From: an uncultured Collinsella sp.
GTDB taxonomy: Bacteria; Actinomycetota; Coriobacteriia; Coriobacteriales; Coriobacteriaceae
Length of the DNA: 64,000 nt
Reading direction: 5' to 3'
NCBI GenBank assembly: GCA_958436995.1
Contig: CAUBMI010000002.1
Location: forward strand, 13,558 to 77,557
Shown here: piece after piece, positions 1 through 7,956 of the stretch
How positions within the stretch are numbered: position 1 is the stretch's first letter
Layout of the letters: every line of letters begins with the position of its first letter
The notes under the pieces: model-generated
Told to the model about the DNA's origin: nothing
Database searches by the model: none
The model's input: the letters and a program-made list of their open reading frames with translations, nothing else
Position numbers and translations under genes: made by a program

Positions 1-993
1 ATGCTCGATGACCAGTTGCACATCACGCAGCTCGCGGCTCTTCCCGGCAACGACGGCGACGATCCCACCTGCGGCCTGGTCTTCGACACCTGCCGTGGCG
101 ATATCTGCCCTGCGCTCAAAGGCTGGAGCAACGACACGCAAAAGACCGCCGTCGACGGTATCGCGCTCGAATACGGCTTCTTTGAGCCCAGCTTTAAGGC
201 CGAGGACTCGGCATGCTTCAACCCCTTTGCGCCCGAGGCCACGGCCGTGCCCCAAAAGGCACCGCTCGTGGTGTATCTGCACGGCGCCGGCGAGGGCAAG
301 GGCGCCACGCAGGGCGAAGGCGCCACGCGCGCCTATATCGGCAACCGCGTGACGGCCATCAGCCAGGCGCAGATCCAGCGCTACTTTGGCGGCTTTGCCT
401 GGGTGCTCGTACCGCAGTCGCCCACGTTTTGGATGGACAACGGCGTCGAGCAGCTTGGTCACTCCAACCAGAGCATCTACTCCCCCGTGCTCAAGGCACT
501 TATCGATGAGTTTGTCGCCGAGCATGCCGACCGCATCGACACCGACCGCATCGTGGTCGCCGGTCTTTCCAACGGCGGCTTTATGACCCTGCGCCTGTGC
601 GCCGACTACCCCGATTTCTTCGCCGCGGGCCTTCCCTGCTGCGCCCCGTGGTACAACGCCACGGACGAGGACGTGGCCGCGCTCGCCAAGACGCCGCTGT
701 GGTTTACGCACTCCAAGGGCGACGAGCTCGTGTCACCGCAACAGACCGTGCTGCCGCTCACGGCGCGCCTGCGCGATGCCGGCGCCAACGTGCACCTCAC
801 CTACTTTAGCCATGTCGAGGACCTGACCGGCGTGTATCGCGAGGCCGACGGCTCGGCCAAGAAGACGTTCAACCACGGCGTGTGGATCCACCAATTCAAC
901 GACCTGTGTTATCAAGACTTCGACGGGGGCAACGTACTCATCGACGGCGAGCCGGTGGGCTGCTGGGAGTGGTCGGCCAGGGTCGACCGCTAA
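1..993 (+). CDS. alpha/beta-hydrolase, PHB-depolymerase/prolyl-oligopeptidase-like esterase
   Basis: A serine hydrolase that probably cleaves an ester on a carbohydrate or small metabolite. The nucleophile elbow GLSNGG is at about residues 188-193 (Ser190). LHGAG at 93-97 would form the oxyanion hole, Asp241 in SKGDE and His292 in NHGVW fit the rest of the triad. No signal peptide is seen, so it is likely cytoplasmic. The first base of the window is the A of an ATG, so a start further upstream cannot be excluded; the N-terminus may be incomplete. The next gene, a DUF1593 protein, follows on the same strand after 79 nt, and both could act on plant or host glycans. The substrate cannot be read from the sequence. 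Confidence 0.8.
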   Translation: MLDDQLHITQLAALPGNDGDDPTCGLVFDTCRGDICPALKGWSNDTQKTAVDGIALEYGFFEPSFKAEDSACFNPFAPEATAVPQKAPLVVYLHGAGEGKGATQGEGATRAYIGNRVTAISQAQIQRYFGGFAWVLVPQSPTFWMDNGVEQLGHSNQSIYSPVLKALIDEFVAEHADRIDTDRIVVAGLSNGGFMTLRLCADYPDFFAAGLPCCAPWYNATDEDVAALAKTPLWFTHSKGDELVSPQQTVLPLTARLRDAGANVHLTYFSHVEDLTGVYREADGSAKKTFNHGVWIHQFNDLCYQDFDGGNVLIDGEPVGCWEWSARVDR

Positions 994-1072
994 GCCCTCC
1001 CATCGCGGGGACCGGGGTTTAGTCTTGCCTTGCGCGTAACTGGCTGAATTGATTTTGATTGGAGCTGTTCCT

Positions 1073-2584
1073 ATGTCCCAGAAGTTGACTCGGGTGATTG
1101 TTACCACTGATATGGAAGTCGATGATATGAACTCACTTGTTCATTTGGCTCTGTATCTCAACTTGCTTGATGTTCAGGCTGTGGTGTATACGGCTTCGCA
1201 GTATCACTTTCTTGGGGATGGGGTTCATACGCTCGGCGAGGTGAATTCGCATTGGCGGACCAAAGGGCGGCGCTCTTATGAGTGGGCTGTTGTGCCTCAT
1301 GAGCCCGATCCGCTAGCCGGCGAGCTTCGTGAGTATCGGCCGTTTCCCGAGCATTGGATTGAGAGTCTCTGGAGTAATGAATATGCCCAGGCTTGGCCGC
1401 AGTTGCAGGCAAATGCGGCCGCTGCCGGTGAGCCGCCGTTTCCCACGCCCGCCCAGATGATCGAGCGCACCTTTGTGGGAAATGTTGCCTTTGAGGGTGA
1501 TGTGACTGAGGAAACTGAGGGGTCTCGCGTAATTGCGCAGGCGATTCTGGATGATGATCCGCGTACGTTATGGTTGCTCAGCTGGGGTGGTATGAATACG
1601 ATCGTTCGCGCCCTCATGAGTATTGCCGAGCGCTATCGCGCCACGCCCGAGTGGCCCGCCGTGCAGCAGCAGGTCTATCAGAAGGTGCGCGTGATGGGCG
1701 TTGCCGATGGCGTGGGACAGGACAACTCGTGGCTCGACCATGGGCGCGAGCTCTTTCCCGAGCTCATCTTTTGGCGTACGCCCTATATGTATGGCAACTA
1801 TTTCGACGCCAAAACAGCTCAGCCCGATACGCTGCCGCTGTTTAAGGCTCCCTGGCCCGAGCAGAATCTCACGCAGGGCAACGGCCCCCTCATGGCACGC
1901 TATATGCTCTATGGCGATGGTAAGGTCTACGAAAACGAGCCTGAGCGCTTTCAGTTTGGCAAGCATGCCCGTCTGGATTGGGGCCTGGAAGGCATGCCCG
2001 CGATGCAGTTTGAGCGCGGCGATTTTATGGCCGAAGGCGACAGCATGACCTATATTCCGCTGCTGCCGTTTGGCCTGCGCGGTATCGACGACCGCGGCTT
2101 CGATACGCTGCTGGGACGCATGTTTTTTGATGGGCATCCCGATGCGAACGCGCCCGCCGGTTTTGCCTCCATCGGCACGCCCGCAGACGACAATCTCAAT
2201 CCCTATCTGCGTGCCTATCAGGAAGACTTTGCCGCCCGCGCGCAATGGTGTGCCCATGATCCGGCCATCTGCTCGCATCCGGCGCATGTTGTCGAGGTCA
2301 CTGCCGACCGCAGCGCCACAGCCGGCGAGCGCGTCAACCTTACAGCGACCATCGTCGACCCCGACGGCAAGGGCTTCGATGCACATTGGGATGTGGCCGT
2401 AGACCCATCGAGCTATGCAGGCGTCCAGGATCTGTCGATGTGGCAAGAATGCACGGTAGACACCGCTTTCATCGTGCCCGCCGACGCGCGACCCGGCGAC
2501 CGCCTTGTGCTCACCCTCACCGTCCAGACGCGCGCCGAGCGCCCCTGCACCCGCTACGCCCAAATCGCCGTAACCGTGGCATAG
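1073..2584 (+). CDS. DUF1593 / Sde182-like nucleoside-hydrolase-fold protein
   Basis: A 503-residue protein of the DUF1593 family (Saccharophagus Sde182 type). The N-terminal part resembles the nucleoside hydrolase fold, with an acidic metal-site motif TTDMEVDD near the N-terminus; the last 100 residues form the beta-sandwich typical of the family (about HVVEVTADRS to the end). Members are found with polysaccharide-degrading genes, but a defined reaction is not established. The ATG at 1073 is preferred over an upstream TTG because GGAG lies 8 nt before it. The first 500 bases use many T-ending codons while the second half uses the GC-ending codons of the rest of the window. No signal peptide is visible. 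Confidence 0.8.
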   Translation: MSQKLTRVIVTTDMEVDDMNSLVHLALYLNLLDVQAVVYTASQYHFLGDGVHTLGEVNSHWRTKGRRSYEWAVVPHEPDPLAGELREYRPFPEHWIESLWSNEYAQAWPQLQANAAAAGEPPFPTPAQMIERTFVGNVAFEGDVTEETEGSRVIAQAILDDDPRTLWLLSWGGMNTIVRALMSIAERYRATPEWPAVQQQVYQKVRVMGVADGVGQDNSWLDHGRELFPELIFWRTPYMYGNYFDAKTAQPDTLPLFKAPWPEQNLTQGNGPLMARYMLYGDGKVYENEPERFQFGKHARLDWGLEGMPAMQFERGDFMAEGDSMTYIPLLPFGLRGIDDRGFDTLLGRMFFDGHPDANAPAGFASIGTPADDNLNPYLRAYQEDFAARAQWCAHDPAICSHPAHVVEVTADRSATAGERVNLTATIVDPDGKGFDAHWDVAVDPSSYAGVQDLSMWQECTVDTAFIVPADARPGDRLVLTLTVQTRAERPCTRYAQIAVTVA

Positions 2585-2639
2585 CAAGGGCGGCGCCCAC
2601 ATTCGGCAGCCGCCGCATTCGGCAAAGAGTATCCCCAGG

Positions 2640-2813
2640 CGTCAAACGAGCGGGGATTTTTGGACACCCAAACAACGAGAGTGGACAATCTCCCACTTTG
2701 AGCCCACAAGCAGGCCAAAAATGGGAGATTATCCACTCTCGTTCTGCGAGCACTCATTGGGGACGTACTTAAATGAGTAGTTTCACTCATTTAAGTACGT
2801 CCCCAATGAGTAG
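2640..2813. repeat. palindromic intergenic repeat, copy 1 (two hairpins)
   Basis: This fills most of the 348-nt gap 2585-2932. The first inverted repeat has 22-nt arms at 2674-2695 and 2722-2743 with one mismatch (core GAGAGTGGACAATCTCCCA). The second is a perfect 27-nt inverted repeat at 2752-2778 and 2785-2811 with a 6-nt loop (core CATTGGGGACGTACTTAAAT). About 110 nt of it, with the same left flank GGATTTTTGGAC, recurs at 11454-11590. The remainder of the gap (2814-2932) carries only the ribosome-binding site GGGAGG of the next gene. The element looks like a dispersed, non-autonomous palindromic element rather than a simple terminator, as no U-tract follows. Confidence 0.85.
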
Positions 2814-2932
2814 GAAAAATGGGCCATGTGTCCCAGTTGTGGAGACTCGTTGAGCCGTCTGGGTATCGTGAAAGGCTGCGCACTCCCCCATCATCAAAAG
2901 TGACACACGCTACCAGTTGATGGGAGGCAGCC

Positions 2933-3670
2933 ATGGGCTTCTTTGACAAGATGTTCGAGAAGAAAGAGTGCGCGATTTGCGGTACCGAGCTGGGACTTCT
3001 AGGTAAGACAAAAATCAATGAAGGCTACCTGTGCAAAGAGTGCGCCGGCAAGCTCTCCCCCTACTTTCACGGCTATCGCTCCAGCACCGCGGACGATATC
3101 CGCGAGCAGATCGCCTACCGCGAGGCCAATGCCGAGCGCTTGGCGTCGTTCAACCCCACGCGCACGCTTTCTGCCGGGCGCACCAACATCATGCTCGATG
3201 AGGACGCGGGCCTGCTGATCATCACCTCGCAGAGCCGCTGGCGCGACGCCAATCCCGACATCATCGAGTTCTCGCAGGTACTCGGCTGCGATATGGATAT
3301 CGACGAGCATCGCACCGAAATCTATCGCGAGACCAAGGACGGCGAGCGCGAGAGCTACAATCCGCCGCGCTACGACCTGGATTACGACTTTAATCTGACC
3401 ATTCACGTCAACACGCCGTACTTTACCGAGATCAACCTGCGCGTGAACGACTCCACCATCGATCAGCGCGGCTCCATCGAATACCGCGAGGCCAAGCGCC
3501 AGGCAACCGAGGTCCGCGACGCGCTGGTGCAGCTGCGCCAGGAGACGCGCGACAGCGTCGTGGCCGCCAAGGCCCCCAAGACCGCGGTGACCTGCCCCTT
3601 CTGCGGAGCCACCACCATTCCCGATGCCAGTGGGCGCTGCGAATACTGCGGCGGCGCCATCGGCGCATAG
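2933..3670 (+). CDS. DUF4428 zinc-ribbon protein
   Basis: A 245-residue soluble protein. Its N-terminus has a treble-cleft-like C13xxC16...C34xxC37 site of the DUF4428 family and its C-terminus a second zinc ribbon, C221xxC224...C236xxC239. The middle, about residues 75-190, is a mixed alpha/beta region I do not recognise. GGGAGG at 2922-2927 supports the ATG at 2933. It opens a same-strand cluster: the next gene follows after 24 nt and is also a zinc-ribbon protein, then an SPFH protein with zinc ribbons. The shared architecture suggests that the ribbons assemble the proteins at the membrane, which is an inference. Function unknown. Confidence 0.8.
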   Translation: MGFFDKMFEKKECAICGTELGLLGKTKINEGYLCKECAGKLSPYFHGYRSSTADDIREQIAYREANAERLASFNPTRTLSAGRTNIMLDEDAGLLIITSQSRWRDANPDIIEFSQVLGCDMDIDEHRTEIYRETKDGERESYNPPRYDLDYDFNLTIHVNTPYFTEINLRVNDSTIDQRGSIEYREAKRQATEVRDALVQLRQETRDSVVAAKAPKTAVTCPFCGATTIPDASGRCEYCGGAIGA

Positions 3671-3694
3671 CCTCCGGCACGGAAAGGACCGATC

Positions 3695-5017
3695 ATGGCC
3701 TTCGAGAGCGTCAACTATCAGTGCCCTGCCTGCGGTGGTCCCCTGCATTTTGCCAGCGCCGAGCAAAAGCTTGTCTGCGACTACTGTGACTCACGCTTTG
3801 AAGTCGAAGAAGTCGAGGCCCTCTATCGCGAGCGCCAGGACAAGGCAGATGCCAAAGCCGATGCCGCAGCCGCAGCTCCCAAACCTGCTGCCGACGATGC
3901 CGTGCAGGAGCTCGCCCAAAACGCCGGCTACATCTGCTCGTCGTGCGGCGCCGAGCTCGTGTCCGACGGCACCGTCGCCGTCACCACCTGCCCGTACTGC
4001 GGCAACTCCGCCGTGGCGCCCGGCCAGCTCTCTGGCGACTTCTCGCCCGACCTGGTGATTCCGTTTAAGCTCGGGCGCGACGACGTCACGGCCGCACTCA
4101 AGAAACACTACAAGGGCAAGATCTTGCTGCCCAAGAGCTTTGTCACCGGCAACCACATCGACGAGGTCCAAGGTGTCTACGTGCCGTTTTGGCTCTACGG
4201 CGCCCGCGTGGACGGCGAAGTGTACTTTGACGCGACCAACGAGACCGTGACCGAGGAATCCGACCGCACCGTCACGACCACCGACCACTACGATGCCTAT
4301 CGCAAGGGCAATATCTCGTTTAAGCGCGTGCCCGTCGACGGATCGTCCAAGATGCCCGACGGCCACATGGACGCCATCGAGCCGTTTGACTACGACGCGC
4401 TGCGTCCGTTCTCGGTCGCATATATGCCCGGCTACATCGCCAACCGTTACGACGAGGACTGCGAGACCTGCAAGGCGCGCGCCGAGCGCCGTATGGAAGA
4501 AAGCACGATCTCGGCCCTGCGCGAGACTGTCGTCGACGAATACGACGATGCCACGGTCGAAAGCAAGCAGCTCGACTACACCTGGGAAGACAGCGACTAC
4601 GCCCTGTTCCCCGTCTGGATGCTCTCCACCTCGTGGAACGGCAAGAGCTACCTGTTTGCCATGAACGGCCAGACCGGCCGCTTGGTCGGCGAGCTCCCCT
4701 GCTCCAAGCCCAAGCTCGCTATTGCCTCGGTGCTGTTCTTTGTGATCGGATTTATCCTCTCCCAGATTCTCTTTATGGGTGAGAACGCCTTCGATCCGGA
4801 TTACCTCGCCTTTGATATCGAGGGCATCCTCATCAACATCGTCGCGCCGCTGATCATCGTGATTATCGGAGACGTGCTACTGGTAGGCCAGCTCAAGACG
4901 GCCAACGAGGCCACCCACGCCGACGAGTACTGCGGCGAGCTCGACCTGACCGAGAAGCACGACACCTTCAACCACACCGAGACCACCGTTGTCATGAAAG
5001 ACGACAAGGACGACTAA
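3695..5017 (+). CDS. YdjG-like zinc-ribbon membrane protein
   Basis: A 440-residue protein with two N-terminal TFIIB-like zinc ribbons (Cys10, 13, 28, 31 and Cys81, 84, 99, 102), a long soluble middle domain with C-E-T-C at about residue 260, and two C-terminal membrane helices at about 342-362 and 377-400. The arrangement matches the family of Bacillus subtilis YdjG, whose gene sits in the pspA-ydjGHI operon with the SPFH protein YdjI. Here the next gene is also a YdjI-like SPFH protein, 48 nt downstream, so the pairing is conserved although no pspA is present. The likely role is in a membrane-associated stress complex; this rests on family knowledge. GGAAAGGA precedes the ATG. Confidence 0.82.
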   Translation: MAFESVNYQCPACGGPLHFASAEQKLVCDYCDSRFEVEEVEALYRERQDKADAKADAAAAAPKPAADDAVQELAQNAGYICSSCGAELVSDGTVAVTTCPYCGNSAVAPGQLSGDFSPDLVIPFKLGRDDVTAALKKHYKGKILLPKSFVTGNHIDEVQGVYVPFWLYGARVDGEVYFDATNETVTEESDRTVTTTDHYDAYRKGNISFKRVPVDGSSKMPDGHMDAIEPFDYDALRPFSVAYMPGYIANRYDEDCETCKARAERRMEESTISALRETVVDEYDDATVESKQLDYTWEDSDYALFPVWMLSTSWNGKSYLFAMNGQTGRLVGELPCSKPKLAIASVLFFVIGFILSQILFMGENAFDPDYLAFDIEGILINIVAPLIIVIIGDVLLVGQLKTANEATHADEYCGELDLTEKHDTFNHTETTVVMKDDKDD

Positions 5018-5065
5018 GCAATCCGACCAATACCACCCGGCCTTTGACGAGAAAGGAAGATCACC

Positions 5066-6307
5066 ATGGGACTCTTGAAAGCTGGATTGGGTGCTGCCGG
5101 CGGCGTCATGGCCGACCAGTGGAAGGAATTTATCTATTGCGAATCGATGCCTGCTGACGTCTTGGCCTGCAAGGGCAGCAAACGCACCGGTGGCCGCAGC
5201 TCCAACACGCGCGGCGAGGACAACGTCATCTCCAACGGCTCGGTCATCGCCGTCAACGACGGCCAGGGCATGCTCGTGGTGCAAAACGGCAAGATCATCG
5301 AAGTCGCACTGGAGCCCGGTGAGTTCGTCTTCGATACCGGCAGCGAGCCGAGCGTCTTTAGCGGCAACCTGGGCGATTCCATCAAGGAGACCTTCGCCAA
5401 TATCGGCAGCCGCTTTACCTTTGGCGGCGACGCGGGCAAGGACCAGCGCGTCTACTTCATCAACACCAAGGAGATCATCGGCAACAAGTACGGCACCGCC
5501 TCGCCCGTGCCCTTCCGCGTGGTCGATAACAACATTGGCCTGGACGTTGACATCTCCGTGCGCTGCAACGGCGAGTACTCGTACCGCATCACCAACCCGC
5601 TGCTGTTCTACACCAACGTGTGCGGCAACGTGACCGATAGCTACACGCGCGACAAGATCGACAGCCAGCTTAAGTCCGAGCTGCTCACCGCCCTGCAGCC
5701 CGCCTTTGCCAAGATCTCGGAGATGGGCATTCGCTACAGCGCCATCCCCGGTCACACCACCGAGCTCGCCCGCGCGCTCAACGAGGTCCTCTCTGCCGAC
5801 TGGCGCGACCTGCGTGGTGTCGAGATCGTGAGCTTTGGCGTCAACTCCATCGCAGCCTCGCAAGAAGACGAGCAGATGATCAAGGACCTGCAGAAAGCCG
5901 CCGTCATGCGCGATCCCACTATGGCGGCAGCCAACATTGCCAGCGCCCAGAGCGATGCAATGCGCGCGGCAGCCGCCAATCCCAACGGCGCGATGGCAGG
6001 CTTTATGGGCATGGGCATGGCAGGTGGCATGGGCGGCATGAACGCCAGCCAGCTGTTCGCCGCCGGCCAGGCACAGCAGCAGGCCGCCCCGCAGCCGGCT
6101 CCGGCACCCGCTCCCGCACCGGCTCCTGCCGCTGCCCCCGCGGCCGGCACATGGACCTGCAGCTGCGGCGCCACCAACACCGGCAAGTTCTGCTCCGAGT
6201 GTGGCAGTCCCGCACCCGCCCCGGCACCGGCCAAGTGGTTCTGCCCCAACTGCGGCAGCGAAAACGGCGGCAAGTTCTGCAGCAACTGCGGAACGCCCAG
6301 GCCCTAG
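5066..6307 (+). CDS. SPFH/YdjI-like protein with C-terminal zinc ribbons
   Basis: A 413-residue SPFH (band 7) protein of the YdjI or virion-core-like type. The SPFH core spans about residues 30-280. It is followed by a Gly/Met/Ala-rich stretch, a Pro-Ala repeat linker, and two zinc ribbons at about 363-382 (CSCG...CSECG) and 391-413 (CPNCG...CSNCG). There is no transmembrane helix, so membrane attachment would be peripheral or through its YdjG-like neighbour just upstream. Proteins of this class form oligomeric membrane platforms in envelope stress. AAAGGAAG lies upstream of the ATG. The Pro-Ala linker is low complexity. Confidence 0.85.
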   Translation: MGLLKAGLGAAGGVMADQWKEFIYCESMPADVLACKGSKRTGGRSSNTRGEDNVISNGSVIAVNDGQGMLVVQNGKIIEVALEPGEFVFDTGSEPSVFSGNLGDSIKETFANIGSRFTFGGDAGKDQRVYFINTKEIIGNKYGTASPVPFRVVDNNIGLDVDISVRCNGEYSYRITNPLLFYTNVCGNVTDSYTRDKIDSQLKSELLTALQPAFAKISEMGIRYSAIPGHTTELARALNEVLSADWRDLRGVEIVSFGVNSIAASQEDEQMIKDLQKAAVMRDPTMAAANIASAQSDAMRAAAANPNGAMAGFMGMGMAGGMGGMNASQLFAAGQAQQQAAPQPAPAPAPAPAPAAAPAAGTWTCSCGATNTGKFCSECGSPAPAPAPAKWFCPNCGSENGGKFCSNCGTPRP

Positions 6308-6326
6308 CCCCTCTATCTGGTAATTG

Positions 6327-6348
6327 GCGGGGGATCCGCCACCCCCGC
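6327..6348 (+). terminator. weak hairpin, possible attenuator between SPFH gene and lipoprotein gene
   Basis: GCGGGGG at 6327-6333 pairs with CCCCCGC at 6342-6348 across an 8-nt loop, followed by ATTTGCTTCTAT, which is only partly U-rich. It lies in the 80-nt gap before the lipoprotein gene and could lower read-through within the cluster. Confidence 0.4.
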
Positions 6349-6387
6349 ATTTGCTTCTATGGGTTTTTATACAAGAAGGAGGACACC

Positions 6388-7227
6388 ATGAAGACAACGT
6401 TCAAAAAGTCCGTACTCGCATTTTTGACATGCGTCCTGGCGCTCGCCTTTGCCCTCACGGGCTGCAGCGGCGGCAAAGACCCCAAGGCCAACTTTGTCGG
6501 CAGCTGGAAGCTCTCGGGTGGAACCACGGAGGGCGAAGAGCTGACCGATGAGTATATGGATATGTTCGAGGAATGGGGCATCAGCTGCATCTTGGTCCTG
6601 GACGAAGACGGCACGGGCAGCCTCGATTTGTTCTCCGAAGTTTCCGACCTAAAGTGGGAGGCCAAGGACGCTACCACCGCGAGTATCACCGTCGACAAGG
6701 AGACGACCGACGTGAAGCTCGAGGACGGCAAGCTTGTCCTTGAGGACGGCGAGGACAAGCTCATCTTTAGCAAGTCCGATAAGGACCTATCCGGTACCGT
6801 GAAGAAGGATCGCGAGGCCGCCGAGAAGGAAGAGGAAGTCGAGGAGGCCGTCGAAGACGGCGATGTCCAGAGCGTCGAAATCTCCCCCGCCGTCACCGTC
6901 GCCGATGACGATCTGTGCACCATCACCATCACCGAGAAGTTCAAGGACGAGTGGGACGACATCGGCTTTGTCGTCAACATCACCAACAAGAGCGACAAGG
7001 ACCTGACCTTCTACGCTCCCACCGGCAAGACAAACGTCAACGGCACCATGAAGGAAGCCTGGTTCTCGGCCCACCTGATGCCCGGCACCAACGCCACTGA
7101 GGAATTCACGTTCTCGAACGGCACGCTCGATAGCCTTGACGACCTGGTCAACACGACCATCGGCATCGACGCCTACCTGACCGATTCCTACGAGGACGTC
7201 GCCTCCTACAGCGCAACCATCGCGTAA
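6388..7227 (+). CDS. lipoprotein of unknown function
   Basis: A 279-residue secreted lipoprotein. The start at 6388 has a strong site, GAAGGAGG, 6 nt upstream. The signal peptide has Lys6-Lys7, a hydrophobic stretch and the lipobox LTGC with the lipidated Cys at 26. The first domain (about 32-130) resembles a small beta-barrel or lipocalin-like repeat with the motif FVGSWKL; an acidic Glu-rich linker follows (about 145-165), then a beta-sandwich region (about 170-279). It ends the zinc-ribbon/SPFH cluster and may be the extracytoplasmic partner of that complex, which is inferred only from position. Confidence 0.8.
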   Translation: MKTTFKKSVLAFLTCVLALAFALTGCSGGKDPKANFVGSWKLSGGTTEGEELTDEYMDMFEEWGISCILVLDEDGTGSLDLFSEVSDLKWEAKDATTASITVDKETTDVKLEDGKLVLEDGEDKLIFSKSDKDLSGTVKKDREAAEKEEEVEEAVEDGDVQSVEISPAVTVADDDLCTITITEKFKDEWDDIGFVVNITNKSDKDLTFYAPTGKTNVNGTMKEAWFSAHLMPGTNATEEFTFSNGTLDSLDDLVNTTIGIDAYLTDSYEDVASYSATIA

Positions 7228-7278
7228 CGGCACGTAACATCAGCCGCGGATTGGCGGACACATCCGCGCACACCAGAC

Positions 7279-7307
7279 GGGGCCGCAGGAGATGATCCTG
7301 CGGCCCC
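7279..7307. terminator. terminator hairpin between convergent genes
   Basis: A perfect 12-bp stem, GGGGCCGCAGGA at 7279-7290 and its complement at 7296-7307, with a 5-nt loop. It lies between the lipoprotein gene and the convergent response-regulator gene. The flanking T-run is weak (GCTTTAT), so termination strength is uncertain. Confidence 0.65.
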
Positions 7308-7335
7308 GCCGCTTTATGCCGATGCGCAACGAGCG

Positions 7336-7956
7336 CTAGCGCTCTATGTTGGGAACGATGCTGCCCTCGGTCACCGCATGTACGGCCAGACGCATGATGT
7401 TGTCGTAGCCGGTCTTGCTCAGGATCTCCGAGATGCGGCGCTTGATGGTGCCCTCGCTCATAAACAGCTCGGCCGCAATCTCGCGGCGGCTTTTACCCTC
7501 GCAGGCAAGGCGCAAGATCGACAGCTCGACATCGTCGAGGGCCGCCGTGCCCGAGAAGATGCTCTCGGGCGGCTTGGGAAATGTGCAGTAACCCGCCAGC
7601 GTGGAGCGCATCACGGCGAACAGCTCGTCGATACCGACGTTCTTGTACACAAAGCTATCGACGCCCGCCTCGCGGGCCTGATCGACAAAGGTGATCTCGG
7701 GCATGCCTGTCATGATAATGATGCGACACTCGGGCAGCTGCTCCTTGATGCGTGCCGCCGCCACGATGCCGTTTGAATCGTGCTCGGTGCACACGTCCAT
7801 CAGTATCATGTCCGGGCGCTCCTTGAGCGCGACACCCAAGGCCTCGGAGGCATCGGCGATCGCGGCAACGACGGTCATATCGGGCTGGTCGCCAACGGAG
7901 CGCGCCAGGCTCTCGCGCAGGATGGCCTGATCTTCGACAATTAACACGCGGATCAT
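7336..7956 (-). CDS. NarL/LuxR-type response regulator
   Basis: A 206-residue regulator: receiver domain at 1-120 with acidic pocket E8/D9, phosphoacceptor D54, T83 and K105, then a LuxR-type helix-turn-helix at about 142-195 (SRREIAAELFMSEGTIKRRI). It would bind DNA once phosphorylated by the histidine kinase just upstream, whose 3' end overlaps this gene's ATG by 4 nt, so the two are translationally coupled. Targets are not evident in the window. Confidence 0.92.
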   Translation of the reverse strand: MIRVLIVEDQAILRESLARSVGDQPDMTVVAAIADASEALGVALKERPDMILMDVCTEHDSNGIVAAARIKEQLPECRIIIMTGMPEITFVDQAREAGVDSFVYKNVGIDELFAVMRSTLAGYCTFPKPPESIFSGTAALDDVELSILRLACEGKSRREIAAELFMSEGTIKRRISEILSKTGYDNIMRLAVHAVTEGSIVPNIER

